Source: a virus | Reading direction: 5' to 3' (one strand) | IMG/VR virus record: IMGVR_UViG_3300006789_000002 | Coordinates: 1 to 52,282 of that record | DNA length: 52,282 nucleotides | Shown: piece after piece, positions 29,701 to 35,731 of the stretch | Layout: each line of letters starts with the position of its first letter | Position numbering within the stretch: the stretch's first letter is position 1 | The notes under the pieces: generated by a model | Told to the model about the DNA's origin: nothing | Seen by the model: only the letters and a program-made list of their open reading frames with translations | The model's database searches: none | Translations under genes and position numbers: made by a program

Positions 29701-31175
29701 ATCAAATAGCAAAAGCCATGGAGGAGCTTTCTTTAGTTCACTCTGGAAAGAGAAAGGTAAATGCTAAGAAGGTTTATAACTCAACATTTAAAATGGTTGA
29801 GAACATAAACAATGCTATTGAAAATACTGCAAGGTTTGCTGTCTTTAAAGAATACATTAACGCCGCTGGCGGTACAAAGAAAGCATCCAAACAAGACTTC
29901 GATGATGCCGCGGTTCTGGCAAAGAACCTAACTATAAACTTTAATAGATCTGGAAAACTTGGACCTGTAGTTAACGCACTTTATATTTTTGCAAACGCAT
30001 CTGTTCAGGGTTCTGTAAACATGTTTAGAGGAATGAACCCAATAGGATTTGAGGATGGAAAAGTTGTTTGGAGCGGGGTTTCAAAGTCTGCAAAAAATAT
30101 AATGGGCGGTCTTACTGGTCTTGGTGCACTTGTGCAAATGTACTCAATGTTGGTATCAGATGAGGACGAGGATGGAAGACTCCTTATTGACAAGATACCA
30201 GATCACGAAAAAGAAAGATTCATGGTTATACCAATACCTGGCGTAAAGTTTCAGGATGGCGAGGTTAAATTTAATAAATACAGCAGAAGATATACCGTTA
30301 ATGGCAAGCCATTTGCGTTAGCTATTCCTTTGCCATATGGATATAACATATTCTATAATCTAGGAAGAATGGGAACCGAGGTGGCAAGCAAACCAATACT
30401 TGGATACCAAAAAAGAACGCCAGTAGAAATGAGCAAGGATATGGCTGGAATAATATCTGGAGCATTCTCCCCAGTAGGCATAGGTTATTCTCAAGATCAG
30501 GGAATAGATTATTTAAAAACAGCAGTCCCATCGATAGCTAAGCCATTCTATGAATCCAGAGTAAATGAAAAGTGGACGGGAGCACCAGTCTACAAAGAAC
30601 AGTACCCAGGAACTGCGGAAATTCCCAAGTCATCAAGAAAACTTAGAAACACCAATGAGTTCTATAGAGAATTTACAATGATGATTAACAGTGCTACTGG
30701 TGGCGGTAAGTTCGATAAAGGAATGGCTGACTTCAGCCCAGACAAAATGAAGTTCTACTTGCAGTCCTATCTCGGTGGTATGTATACCATGGCTGAAAGA
30801 ACAGCATCAATATCAGGAAAGATATACAACAACCTCACAAAAGGAACAAACGAAAGCATTGAGCTAAATGAGGTTCCATTTATCAGGGTTCTTACGGCAG
30901 ATCCAATGGACTATGTTGATGCAGGCAACTTTTACAAAAAGAAAGAACTTATATCTCAAAAAGCTAGTGAATATATAAGCTATAAGAAAGATAGCAACAA
31001 GGCTGCATTAAGAGACTATGTAGAAAGAACAGGGTTTGATTCAGAATATCTTAAGCTAGACAAAGCTGTAAAAGGAGCAGACAAAGAACTTAGAAAATTA
31101 AATCAGAAAGAAAAGACAATTATGAATTTAAGAGAAAGGATTACGCAAGGTATTCAAGATTGTCAGATCAGATAG
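23724..31175 (+). CDS. Giant polyvalent internal virion protein (2483 aa) with HExxH and LPD38-like region
   Basis: GTG start at 23724. Visible parts: FDFNNPL at 5-11 and FNFEDPL at 147-153 and 608-614 (recurring linker motif); a hydrophobic stretch around 320-380; a zinc-metalloprotease motif HEMGHH at 793-798, with EVFGQLHEL about 110 residues later as possible third ligand; a conserved block WMVRAFGFDTDAPTPAQY with AAIWTAQKAIG (about 1150-1200); and a C-terminal LPD38-type region (VNALYIFANASVQGSVNMFRG; LPYGYNIFYNLGRMG). Such polyvalent proteins are injected with the DNA. The C-terminus ends abruptly in ITQGIQDCQIR, while the -1 frame continues as good helix for 35 more residues, suggesting a one-base loss at the A run 31135-31137. 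Confidence 0.8.
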   Translation: MADTFDFNNPLGLDEELEKENSLLGSPDIEKPQEEQNFDSVFEKNKNKKFVDRIINPENYPAPTLTDSQGRKQTHLMSADLDQNNDWVVYPKIILENNKYKRVNMEEAISSGNSINFGKNQDLAQGFSQNYKTKKFKEFYNEDKESFNFEDPLRQEYLRKTATGPVPSDFDGTPIGSAVSFINKVFVKPFVTLSEEAEERYPESPIENLLYAGDITKSLAFKERTEQALFAAGLVNEEETAKYKKGEAQFGVGDYGAGAYAEFYNAKLQIRAKDRYKNDAKYKKSVDDNLAIAQKESIKEFAKIDKAIQKKRSDNNLGPYGSSVSSAVESIAVIGTGMAVNYLSGGRATPAITGGTLTYFGLQTAAASYSEARQQGIPHEQAFGYASINGILEAGTEMVPVMRFLSPRSKGTIKDILKFDLATVAADVTLENVNSLLQEHNSVWFDLESELKTAYDNQNNPLYEGRSVSEVLVDIAGHTTLSSIIAAGSISAFRSTGGIIYSDEVKTLIRNQKDNPELELFIENFSNNVNNLQLNYNAIDSASRILLDPNTNGKGWTADEVIALEYFNQPFIDFRKPLVVGEEGEVSQPDDYVESLELKFPAKKQEEFNFEDPLSGGLKKKVAGPLTSEIDLDLSPIITQRLDANINLLEADLPTNPTLNIDQIRNDSYDQKELDLTKSLIIDTRTFEEKFLEEPSGEQKYYRFRDLNNEEGINASKGIIDLTKSGMPLDIFTDLDFLGAHTKDNRYKTFDASYGIYMPTLRGVSFSPISGISELNFTNKLGSKLNLRSTIAHEMGHHIDFTIGRSPSDNLNVLQPATAESPLFNLPNFSYNESTGALDIADNSGGEVMREALRMFNEGQKGKYYDGNMLRYPFNEMIAMNGSMTPAQERMIKAEVFGQLHELYYTNRSLLEEKAPTALKLIEELNDAISIDGTTKKAQRVQLAFQTPSAQRSVEVSDRRTDAENDRSGDSVPEASARLVGQEESTDGDRVRPEIPELEQVKTTGQVKGAPEGMDSKQKVGALRRKMRGLAEQGVSQRFWYEQSGQALLDITNNNKEDADKLAQVIAITSPGNKVETNFNYALQAYYQYIAGEKVKTGRFPQTASKKIANVFEGKDWSGRKTNEFYNNIMRVIDPSRIQGVTVDVWMVRAFGFDTDAPTPAQYTFVENEVQKISNQLGWEPQQVQAAIWTAQKAIGDKTDVNAAGFNYASALDKSLGQISWESIPGRTSGHMPEMFNVPYEQLQEYHVAISKALQDENGSDFIANTLGILSPGIVEAPGFFEGKVSPGSQTQIALTKIYKADPKTEFAKLEPAAEDLAKAYSAAIGILLKQDGIGYHKPFFQKGIAKTKLNGMDINIGRPLTENETQMIAEAMEKESGIKDYNPIGTANGARLINFSYLDIPNLKFKKIVTNVLDGVQFENNEDVDLGQFASSEGYLSNDWSKNKNGESYIESIRGISPDLQRRVENIVRDLKQRIDEVDQTFSEKYGWTRDESINSNYTGQADLTPPTLSKKVLPEEESQFDIYETMTSNDASQLFQAFSFFQEQAVDKLDRLKAFEEKLGKLVSPKEMRRLSVVRKTDVYHGKVKYGMDKAVEATTEISEFLNSVNITREEFNDFLKNLHAPERNKKINEKYNKEIPELEAELLAETEKGKRTVLKGKITKRKNVLAKYQDSGSGIKTDKAIETLESLGIKFNEKTNKASASNEKGKNLLDAFKLFESYQQDTLNIYRDQDLVDEQTLEDWDSSYRYYVPLVGFSVETIEDNSPRATGGGISVFGREVMEAKGRTSESGPPLEQAVIRRQSAVVRGEKNFIDKSLAELVNTFPDKKLWQVRGVKRNERPHKWDGRESKIGFKENGKQKFIVIRDERLAKGLDAWGNNSMHWSIGVMRGLTGTLSSLYTSLAPEFIVGNFFRDYQTGYFNLLKEQEIEGGRAQNLDLAKAFKPNNIAKTMRQLKDGYVTKSLQEKDPETFALFDAFQKFGGQTGYVNAKDIDQIAKAMEELSLVHSGKRKVNAKKVYNSTFKMVENINNAIENTARFAVFKEYINAAGGTKKASKQDFDDAAVLAKNLTINFNRSGKLGPVVNALYIFANASVQGSVNMFRGMNPIGFEDGKVVWSGVSKSAKNIMGGLTGLGALVQMYSMLVSDEDEDGRLLIDKIPDHEKERFMVIPIPGVKFQDGEVKFNKYSRRYTVNGKPFALAIPLPYGYNIFYNLGRMGTEVASKPILGYQKRTPVEMSKDMAGIISGAFSPVGIGYSQDQGIDYLKTAVPSIAKPFYESRVNEKWTGAPVYKEQYPGTAEIPKSSRKLRNTNEFYREFTMMINSATGGGKFDKGMADFSPDKMKFYLQSYLGGMYTMAERTASISGKIYNNLTKGTNESIELNEVPFIRVLTADPMDYVDAGNFYKKKELISQKASEYISYKKDSNKAALRDYVERTGFDSEYLKLDKAVKGADKELRKLNQKEKTIMNLRERITQGIQDCQIR

Positions 31176-31267
31176 ATGAAGATAAGCACAAAATACATCT
31201 CAGATATAATAAGATACTGCAAGATGGTTTAGATAGAATTGAGAAAAGGAAAAAGAAGCGGGACTAA
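31160..31267 (+). pseudogene. Out-of-frame tail of the giant gene (or 35-aa overlapping ORF)
   Basis: In the -1 frame relative to the giant gene, the sequence encodes a charged helix (LSDQIDEDKHKIHLRYNK ... KKKRD) and stops at 31265-31267. If one more A were present at 31135-31137, the giant protein would read NLREKDYARYSRLSDQID and join it smoothly. Alternatively a TTG at 31160 could start a short separate protein. A sequencing indel, a real mutation or programmed slippage are all possible. Confidence 0.5.
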
Positions 31268-31318
31268 TAAGTACATATACTAGTAGGGGGAAATATGACA
31301 AAGATTATTAACCCCGCT
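31257..31318. repeat. Imperfect inverted repeat next to integrase 3' end
   Basis: Arms 31257-31270 (AGCGGGACTAATAA) and 31305-31318 (TTATTAACCCCGCT) pair at 12 of 14 positions around a 34-base loop. The element spans the junction between the rightward virion operon and the convergent integrase. It may be a bidirectional terminator or part of the phage attachment site. The long loop and missing T run weaken the terminator reading. Confidence 0.4.
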
Positions 31319-31324
31319 GTAAAA

Positions 31325-32125
31325 CTAAGATATCAGAGTATTACTTACCTCACAAGCATCGCTCAAATAATCTTTTGACAAATGTGCATACCTGTTGACG
31401 ATGTTAAAGTCTGACCAACCACCAAGATGTTGTAATGTGTGAAGCGGTGTTCCGTTCTGCACATGGTGAGTAGCCCAAGTATGCCTTATATCATGCCACC
31501 TAAAACCTTCTAGGTTGGACTTCTTTAATGCGTTATACCAGCCAGTGTTAGAGGCTCTGTTCATTTTTCTTCCTGAGTAGGTGAAAACATAAGGACCCTG
31601 TTGTTTAATTGATCCTAGGAGCTCTCTGCATTTGTTGTTTAATGGAACGCAGAGACTCTTTCCGTTCTTTGTTTCACTACCATCTATAGCTATCTGGTCT
31701 TTTTTTATGTCATCCCATTTAAGATTAAAGCAGTTGGACATCCTCACCCCAGTTAGGAGGCTAAATATAAAAGGCTTTTGCAAGTGAGAGGGGAGCTCCC
31801 TTTGCAGTCTTTTTATATCATCAATGGTAAAGTATTTAATTCTTTTAGAATCTTCCTTTACTCTCTTGATTATGGGCTTGGTATCCAACCACCCTAACTC
31901 TTCGTAGGCGTACATAAGCACAGCCCTGAAGTAGTTTAAATATCTGTTAACGGTACCAGGACTTTTCTTTATTCCCGATCTCGCCTTCACGATATGTTCT
32001 TTAGTAATATCCTTAAGATCAACTCCATCGAAGAGTGGATCAAAATATTTTCGATAGGTAAAGTCATTCTTACCCATCTTATTGAACCTATAGTATTCAG
32101 TAACTGCTTCTTTCCATGTATTCAT
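31325..32125 (-). CDS. int: Tyrosine-family integrase
   Basis: 266 residues from the ATG at 32125, chosen because AAGGA lies six bases upstream; an in-frame ATG at 32146 adds seven residues. N-terminal SAM-like core-binding domain (about 1-90), catalytic domain after it. Active-site residues: Arg128 (TGVRMSN), Lys153, His211 and Arg214 (HDIRHTW), Trp237 in the usual His/Trp position (LGGWSD) and nucleophile Tyr246 (NRYAHLS). All are intact, so the enzyme should integrate the phage at a specific host site. It is the last gene of a leftward operon driven by the promoter at 32637-32665. It implies a temperate life style. Confidence 0.95.
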   Translation of the reverse strand: MNTWKEAVTEYYRFNKMGKNDFTYRKYFDPLFDGVDLKDITKEHIVKARSGIKKSPGTVNRYLNYFRAVLMYAYEELGWLDTKPIIKRVKEDSKRIKYFTIDDIKRLQRELPSHLQKPFIFSLLTGVRMSNCFNLKWDDIKKDQIAIDGSETKNGKSLCVPLNNKCRELLGSIKQQGPYVFTYSGRKMNRASNTGWYNALKKSNLEGFRWHDIRHTWATHHVQNGTPLHTLQHLGGWSDFNIVNRYAHLSKDYLSDACEVSNTLIS

Positions 32126-32252
32126 TCTGAATCCTTTTTGGTCCATTTAATAATTCTCTTAGTTTCAAAGCCCAAAGTTTTTTAAACTCTGGATCTTTAG
32201 CTCTTTTCTTTGCTTCGTTTAAAGCAACGCACCTTCTTGTTATGTTATCCAT
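32097..32252 (-). CDS. Small basic helical protein, 51 aa (possible excisionase position)
   Basis: Opens with MDNITRRCVALNEAKKRAKD and is mainly one charged helix; its end overlaps the integrase start by 29 bases. Location directly before int is where excisionases or their regulators lie, but no winged-helix pattern is visible. No function assigned. Confidence 0.5.
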   Translation of the reverse strand: MDNITRRCVALNEAKKRAKDPEFKKLWALKLRELLNGPKRIQNEYMERSSY

Positions 32253-32325
32253 TTAACAGAACCAGTACTGCCGCACATAAAAGCATACCCATTACAGAAA
32301 TTATAATTAAAGTATCATGCTTCAT
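32245..32325 (-). CDS. Tiny membrane peptide, 26 aa
   Basis: MKHD followed by a hydrophobic span (TLIIISVMGMLLCAAVLVLL) and NG. It overlaps both neighbours by 8-11 bases, as coupled small phage genes do. Short, so moderate confidence. Confidence 0.4.
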   Translation of the reverse strand: MKHDTLIIISVMGMLLCAAVLVLLNG

Positions 32326-32605
32326 TTTTTGCCGCCTTCTTGTTATCCCTGTGTAGTTTATACAGCCTTTTAAAATACTGTATCTCTTCTTGCATGTTGC
32401 CCCAGATCTCATCTTTTGCTTCTTGCCTTTTTGGTGCATCAAGTTTTGTTAGTATTTGAAAGTCTGACTTCTTTGGTGTCCACCAACTATAGTTCAAAGA
32501 CTTGTATGCTGGTGATGGGTCCCCTTCTGTTTTCCATCTCCACTCAACAGTTCCGTGTTTAGTGTCTTCATTAAAGACCAGTAATGCGTTTGGATATATG
32601 TCCAT
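32315..32605 (-). CDS. Hypothetical protein, 96 aa
   Basis: First gene after the promoter at 32637-32665, with GGGAGA seven bases before the ATG. Trp- and Lys-rich (YSWWTPKKSDFQ; GTVEWRWKTEGD). The end is a charged helix. No known domain recognised. Confidence 0.6.
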   Translation of the reverse strand: MDIYPNALLVFNEDTKHGTVEWRWKTEGDPSPAYKSLNYSWWTPKKSDFQILTKLDAPKRQEAKDEIWGNMQEEIQYFKRLYKLHRDNKKAAKNEA

Positions 32606-32636
32606 ATTATCTCCCTATTTAATTAATAATGTAAAC

Positions 32637-32665
32637 ATTGTAATTTATTAATGCATGATTGTCAA
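32637..32665 (-). promoter_or_regulatory. Sigma-70 promoter for the integrase operon
   Basis: On the minus strand TTGACA (32660-32665), 17 bases, TACAAT (32637-32642), then a 31-base leader to the first ATG: close to consensus. It lies at the end of the nuclease gene. An 8-bp perfect inverted repeat, ATTAATAA/TTATTAAT (32622-32629 and 32645-32652), brackets the -10 box and could be an operator. Confidence 0.75.
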
Positions 32666-33090
32666 ATTGTGTATCTTTTAAAGATGTCGATAGGAATAAG
32701 ACATGCTATTTTTTCTTGATCGTCTCCTCTTCCAAGTATTGATTGAGACTTTATGTTGTTAATCATAATACACTCTATAATTTTTTTTGGCGTTATCCAA
32801 AGCATCTGGATTCCAGTTTCTATAATCCAGAAGTCCGCCTCTGTAGTAAGAAGTGCTGATGGTTTATTAAACATAAACAGTTCAATAAGAATGTTTCCAG
32901 TCTCTTGGCTCTTGTAATCAACCTTGACTTCTATCTTAAGGTCTTTTTCTGGTACAAATATATCGTAGGGTTTAAACTTTCCAGGGACAAGAACAGCCGA
33001 TGGATATTTGTTTCTTAAAGAGTTTAATATTTTGTTTTCTATCTCATGCCCAACCGCCAGATCTTTTTTAAAAGCATCTGATGATGTCAT
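32662..33090 (-). CDS. PD-(D/E)XK-type nuclease-like protein
   Basis: 142 residues. The core pattern is present: Glu in GHEIENKIL, Asp in KPYDIFVP, and E-V-K in LKIEVKVDYK, with correct spacing for a PD-(D/E)XK fold as in Holliday-junction resolvases and small restriction-like nucleases. It sits with recombination genes, so trimming or resolving DNA ends during recombination or degrading host DNA is plausible. It overlaps the upstream gene by 4 bases. Confidence 0.65.
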   Translation of the reverse strand: MTSSDAFKKDLAVGHEIENKILNSLRNKYPSAVLVPGKFKPYDIFVPEKDLKIEVKVDYKSQETGNILIELFMFNKPSALLTTEADFWIIETGIQMLWITPKKIIECIMINNIKSQSILGRGDDQEKIACLIPIDIFKRYTI

Positions 33091-33362
33091 TCTTCTTCGT
33101 CTTTTGGTTTGCTTGTAAAGGTCTGTCTTATTTCATAGCCTTGAGAAATGTTCTTCATATTTATTCCCTTTCTAACGACCTCTGATAGCTCATTCCACTC
33201 AAGGATCTCATCCTCATACCTTCCGCATGTCTTACACCTCTGATCTCCAAGGGTTGTTGTGCAAATGCCACCAGTGCACGGAGATCCAGACAGCGATCCC
33301 TTGCCTAGAATAGCCGAGAGTCTCTCAAAATTTGAAAGACCCTTGTCTATATCGTCAGTCAT
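33087..33362 (-). CDS. DUF1289-like zinc-binding protein, 91 aa
   Basis: Central part matches DUF1289: GSPCTGGICTTTLGDQRC, KTCGR, then the acidic EILEWNELSEVVRKGI. Four Cys likely bind zinc. DUF1289 proteins are small bacterial proteins of unknown role. The C-terminal 25 residues are charged and disordered. Overlaps genes on both sides by 1-4 bases. Confidence 0.7.
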   Translation of the reverse strand: MTDDIDKGLSNFERLSAILGKGSLSGSPCTGGICTTTLGDQRCKTCGRYEDEILEWNELSEVVRKGINMKNISQGYEIRQTFTSKPKDEEE

Positions 33363-33625
33363 TAGGACTCTTCTTTATCCTTAACTTCTTCTTGCTCAAT
33401 AACCTTGTAGGTTTCTGGTAGGTATGAAGTAAGGTTGGTTCTCTCAACCTCAGCACCCACTTGGATAAGTCTTACAAGCTCTCCTAGAAGTGGCTGTATT
33501 GTTTGCTGATAGAACTGTTGTGCCGCAACAGCCCTGTTAGCCTCTTCAGATAAGTCTTCTATATTATAAGACCTTACCTCTTCATCCACCTTTACTGTTA
33601 TTGTTGGTTTTTCTTTATTTTCCAT
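33362..33625 (-). CDS. Small helical protein, DUF6447-like, 87 aa
   Basis: N-terminal hairpin (TITVKVDEEVRSYNIEDLSEEA) then a long helix (RAVAAQQFYQQTIQPLLGEL) and acidic tail. The opening 'V-x-V-D-x-x-x-R-x-Y-x-I-E-D-L-S' is like DUF6447 phage proteins. Good ribosome site (AAGGAGTAACC). Function unknown. Confidence 0.6.
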   Translation of the reverse strand: MENKEKPTITVKVDEEVRSYNIEDLSEEANRAVAAQQFYQQTIQPLLGELVRLIQVGAEVERTNLTSYLPETYKVIEQEEVKDKEES

Positions 33626-33634
33626 GGTTACTCC

Positions 33635-33907
33635 TTAAAATGGAAGGTCGTCTTCTGTAATCCCAGAAGGAAAAACTTCTTCAGACTTTGGTGCTGGTGC
33701 AGTTGCTCCATAACCTTCTGTCTTTGGCATTACGCTAAAACTTAAAAGTGGTGCCTTTGGATTGGCTCCGTCTTTTCTTTTCCAGCCGTTTAGGAAGTAT
33801 TCTTTACCCTCAACATTGATACTTCCAGTAAAATCTGGTTGAGTTTCCTTTTCTTTCTTTTCGTTTTTCCATAAAGATCCACGATTGCTGTTATCATACT
33901 GTTTCAT
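33635..33907 (-). CDS. Single-stranded DNA-binding-like protein, 90 aa
   Basis: Begins MKQYDNSNRGSLWKNEKKE and TGSINVEGKEYFLNGW, a pattern of short phage OB-fold proteins, and ends in an acidic tip ITEDDLPF that resembles the SSB tail used to recruit partners. Located next to ERF and YqaJ genes, it probably covers single strands during recombination. Not a canonical Ssb in length. Confidence 0.65.
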   Translation of the reverse strand: MKQYDNSNRGSLWKNEKKEKETQPDFTGSINVEGKEYFLNGWKRKDGANPKAPLLSFSVMPKTEGYGATAPAPKSEEVFPSGITEDDLPF

Positions 33908-34066
33908 TTATTTCTCCTTTTTAGACCAGTCCTCTAGAACTTTATTTACAATATAAGCAACTTTCCGATCATTAAATCTATGACCTTCTATTTTGCTAAC
34001 TTTTACAAGCTTATCGTATATATCGCTGTCGATTCTTGAGCTAATTGATTTTTTTACATTAGCCAT
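33908..34066 (-). CDS. Ribbon-helix-helix DNA-binding protein, 52 aa
   Basis: Start set at 34066 because GGAGGAAT lies just upstream. The sequence SISSRIDSDIYDKLVKVSK followed by DRKVAYIVNKVLEDW has the strand-helix-helix plan of Arc/CopG regulators. A candidate transcription regulator of the leftward operon, and the nearest thing to a repressor in the recombination region. Confidence 0.6.
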   Translation of the reverse strand: MANVKKSISSRIDSDIYDKLVKVSKIEGHRFNDRKVAYIVNKVLEDWSKKEK

Positions 34067-34067
34067 T

Positions 34068-35015
34068 TTATTCCTCCAGTAGTTTGGTATAAACTCTAGA
34101 GTCACCCTCAGATCTGTAATTCTCCATTACGTCTACAGGTATCTCTTGATCCTTTACCAATCTGGCATAGTTTATTCTCCCTCTTGCTTGTGTCATATGA
34201 CACTTCACTTGTGAGGTACTAAAAGCTCCGCCATGCTTTGATATAAGCTTGACAGACAATTCTTTTTTCCTTTCATCAAGGATCGAAGCTTTGTCTTTGA
34301 GCTGCTTTAGTTCTGTTAAAACAGATGCTAATTCAGATGTATCATCCTCATCATCAACTGCCTTGTAATTTATTCCAGGTTCTTCTTTTTCTTGAGTCCA
34401 CCTTTCAATATAATTAGGGTCTATCTTTTTTTCGTTATACCAAACCATAAACTCTTCTGCTTTTGGTATATATGTTTCTGCCCAAGATAGATCTCTTTCA
34501 ACCCACTCTTGATAGTGCTCATCATTGCTATACCATTGAAAGAAAAGCATTTCATCTATGTCCATGCACTCCATAGCCATTTGCATTTGATGCCAGTAAT
34601 TTTTTTTTTGTTCTTTAACATTGGTACATGGTTTTCCCTGTGGGCATTTTACTTCTACAGCAGAAACCTTGCCGTTTCTTCCTTGGACCATTATTCCGTC
34701 TGGAGAAATACCCATCCAGTTATGCTTTGGATGTATAACAAAAGATGGTTGGGTTATCTTGTAGCCCATTTCTGATAGTGTTGCTAAGGCTAGTGGTTCG
34801 CTATCTGTACCGTGCTTCATGGCAAACATAGCAAATTGATTAAAGGGATCTTGAGTTAATTTATTAGACTCTCTATACATGTCTCTGCCCAAAGACTCCC
34901 ATTGATCGCCCTTTGTCCAAATACATTCCTTAGCTGTCTTGCATATTCTTGTGCCAGTAATTCTGTTTGCCCTTTGTTCATGCCACTCAGGTGTGCCTTG
35001 TTTTATTTTAGCCAT
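34068..35015 (-). CDS. YqaJ-type exonuclease (lambda Exo family)
   Basis: 315 residues. N-terminus IKQGTPEWHEQRANRITGT is the YqaJ opening. Catalytic elements: Glu in KHGTDSEPLALATL, Asp in GISPDGIMV and Glu-x-Lys in AVEVKCP. The C-terminal third is a charged helical extension with DEDDTSELASVLTEL. It degrades one strand from double-strand ends to feed the annealase. Its start codon overlaps the ERF stop, so the two are a recombination pair. Confidence 0.88.
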   Translation of the reverse strand: MAKIKQGTPEWHEQRANRITGTRICKTAKECIWTKGDQWESLGRDMYRESNKLTQDPFNQFAMFAMKHGTDSEPLALATLSEMGYKITQPSFVIHPKHNWMGISPDGIMVQGRNGKVSAVEVKCPQGKPCTNVKEQKKNYWHQMQMAMECMDIDEMLFFQWYSNDEHYQEWVERDLSWAETYIPKAEEFMVWYNEKKIDPNYIERWTQEKEEPGINYKAVDDEDDTSELASVLTELKQLKDKASILDERKKELSVKLISKHGGAFSTSQVKCHMTQARGRINYARLVKDQEIPVDVMENYRSEGDSRVYTKLLEE

Positions 35016-35629
35016 TACTTAATCACCTTGCTGTATAAAAGATTTAGCTGAACCCTTGCCTCTTTATCGCTACTAAGATCAGCAACTTTGTCATACTGTT
35101 GGAAAAGCTTGAGTGCCTCTTCTTTTGTTTTGACTTTTTTAAGCTCCTTTTTAAATTCATCTATCATTGATATTTCTTGTTGATCATTTTCTGGTTTTGA
35201 ATTTTCATCCACGCCCTCAAGCTCTGGCTCAACAACACCTTCAAACGGTACACAAAATGTTTCTAATAAGGCATTCCTGTAAGCAAATGATCTTGCCGCT
35301 TCAAGGTCCTTAGCCTGCTGTGACAAGCTATGACCAACATATGATCTGTCTACATATGATCCGTCTTCAGTACATAAAAACCTTAAAGTTCCAACAACTC
35401 TTGTAAGGGTGTTCTTTCCATCAATGAATTTTGTAGATACATTTAAGTCTGGCTGAACTATTGTAAGAATTTTATTTTCATACAGGGGTTTTGAAAAAGA
35501 TTGAATGATCTGATCGATACCTCTATATTTATATTTCTGATAGTTATTGACACCCTCTTTTGCTATTGGGTTGTGCATCATGTAATTTTGTACGTTTTGC
35601 AACGCCTCGTATATTTTTTCTTTTGCCAT
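35015..35629 (-). CDS. erf: ERF-family single-strand annealing protein
   Basis: 204 residues. Core ERF motifs are visible: YKYRGIDQIIQSFSKPL near residue 30, then VVGTLRFLC, and QAKDLEAARSFAYRNALLE followed by FCVPFEG. The C-terminal 60 residues are acidic then helical, likely for partner contacts. It anneals complementary strands during phage recombination. First gene of the leftward recombination operon, 21 bases downstream of promoter 35650-35678. Confidence 0.85.
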   Translation of the reverse strand: MAKEKIYEALQNVQNYMMHNPIAKEGVNNYQKYKYRGIDQIIQSFSKPLYENKILTIVQPDLNVSTKFIDGKNTLTRVVGTLRFLCTEDGSYVDRSYVGHSLSQQAKDLEAARSFAYRNALLETFCVPFEGVVEPELEGVDENSKPENDQQEISMIDEFKKELKKVKTKEEALKLFQQYDKVADLSSDKEARVQLNLLYSKVIK

Positions 35630-35649
35630 AATTATTTCTCCTTGGAATG

Positions 35650-35678
35650 ATTGTATTCTTTATAATATATTAAATCAA
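35650..35678 (-). promoter_or_regulatory. Sigma-70 promoter of the recombination operon
   Basis: Minus strand TTGATT (35673-35678), 17-base spacer, TACAAT (35650-35655), followed by AAGGAG and the ERF start. It is back to back with the rightward replication promoter in a 102-base intergenic region, the typical layout of an early control region. Confidence 0.7.
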
Positions 35679-35681
35679 GTA

Positions 35682-35729
35682 TTTACAATAATTATATTCT
35701 TGTGTTTTAATGTGATCTTACGAGGGAAA
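35682..35729 (+). promoter_or_regulatory. Rightward promoter and leader of the replication operon
   Basis: TTTACA (35682-35687), 18 bases, TTTAAT (35706-35711) with a TG two bases before the -10 region, then the shared ATCTTAC leader and GAGGG ribosome site. The block 35706-35729 matches 20166-20189 at 20 of 24 positions. Confidence 0.55.
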
Positions 35730-35731
35730 AT

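Noticed and set aside
31293-31377. 27-codon frame starting ATGACAAAG after GGGGG next to the integrase
   Set aside because: It runs into the integrase coding region antisense and has no protein character; the G run is better explained by the inverted repeat there.
33908-34066. CI-type lysogeny repressor
   Set aside because: Only a 52-residue ribbon-helix-helix protein is present; it may regulate, but it lacks a repressor-type HTH and dimer domain, so I do not call it a lysogeny repressor.
35630-35731. Origin of replication with iterons in the divergent control region
   Set aside because: The 102 bases show two promoters and no repeated iteron; an origin may be elsewhere, for example inside the initiator gene.
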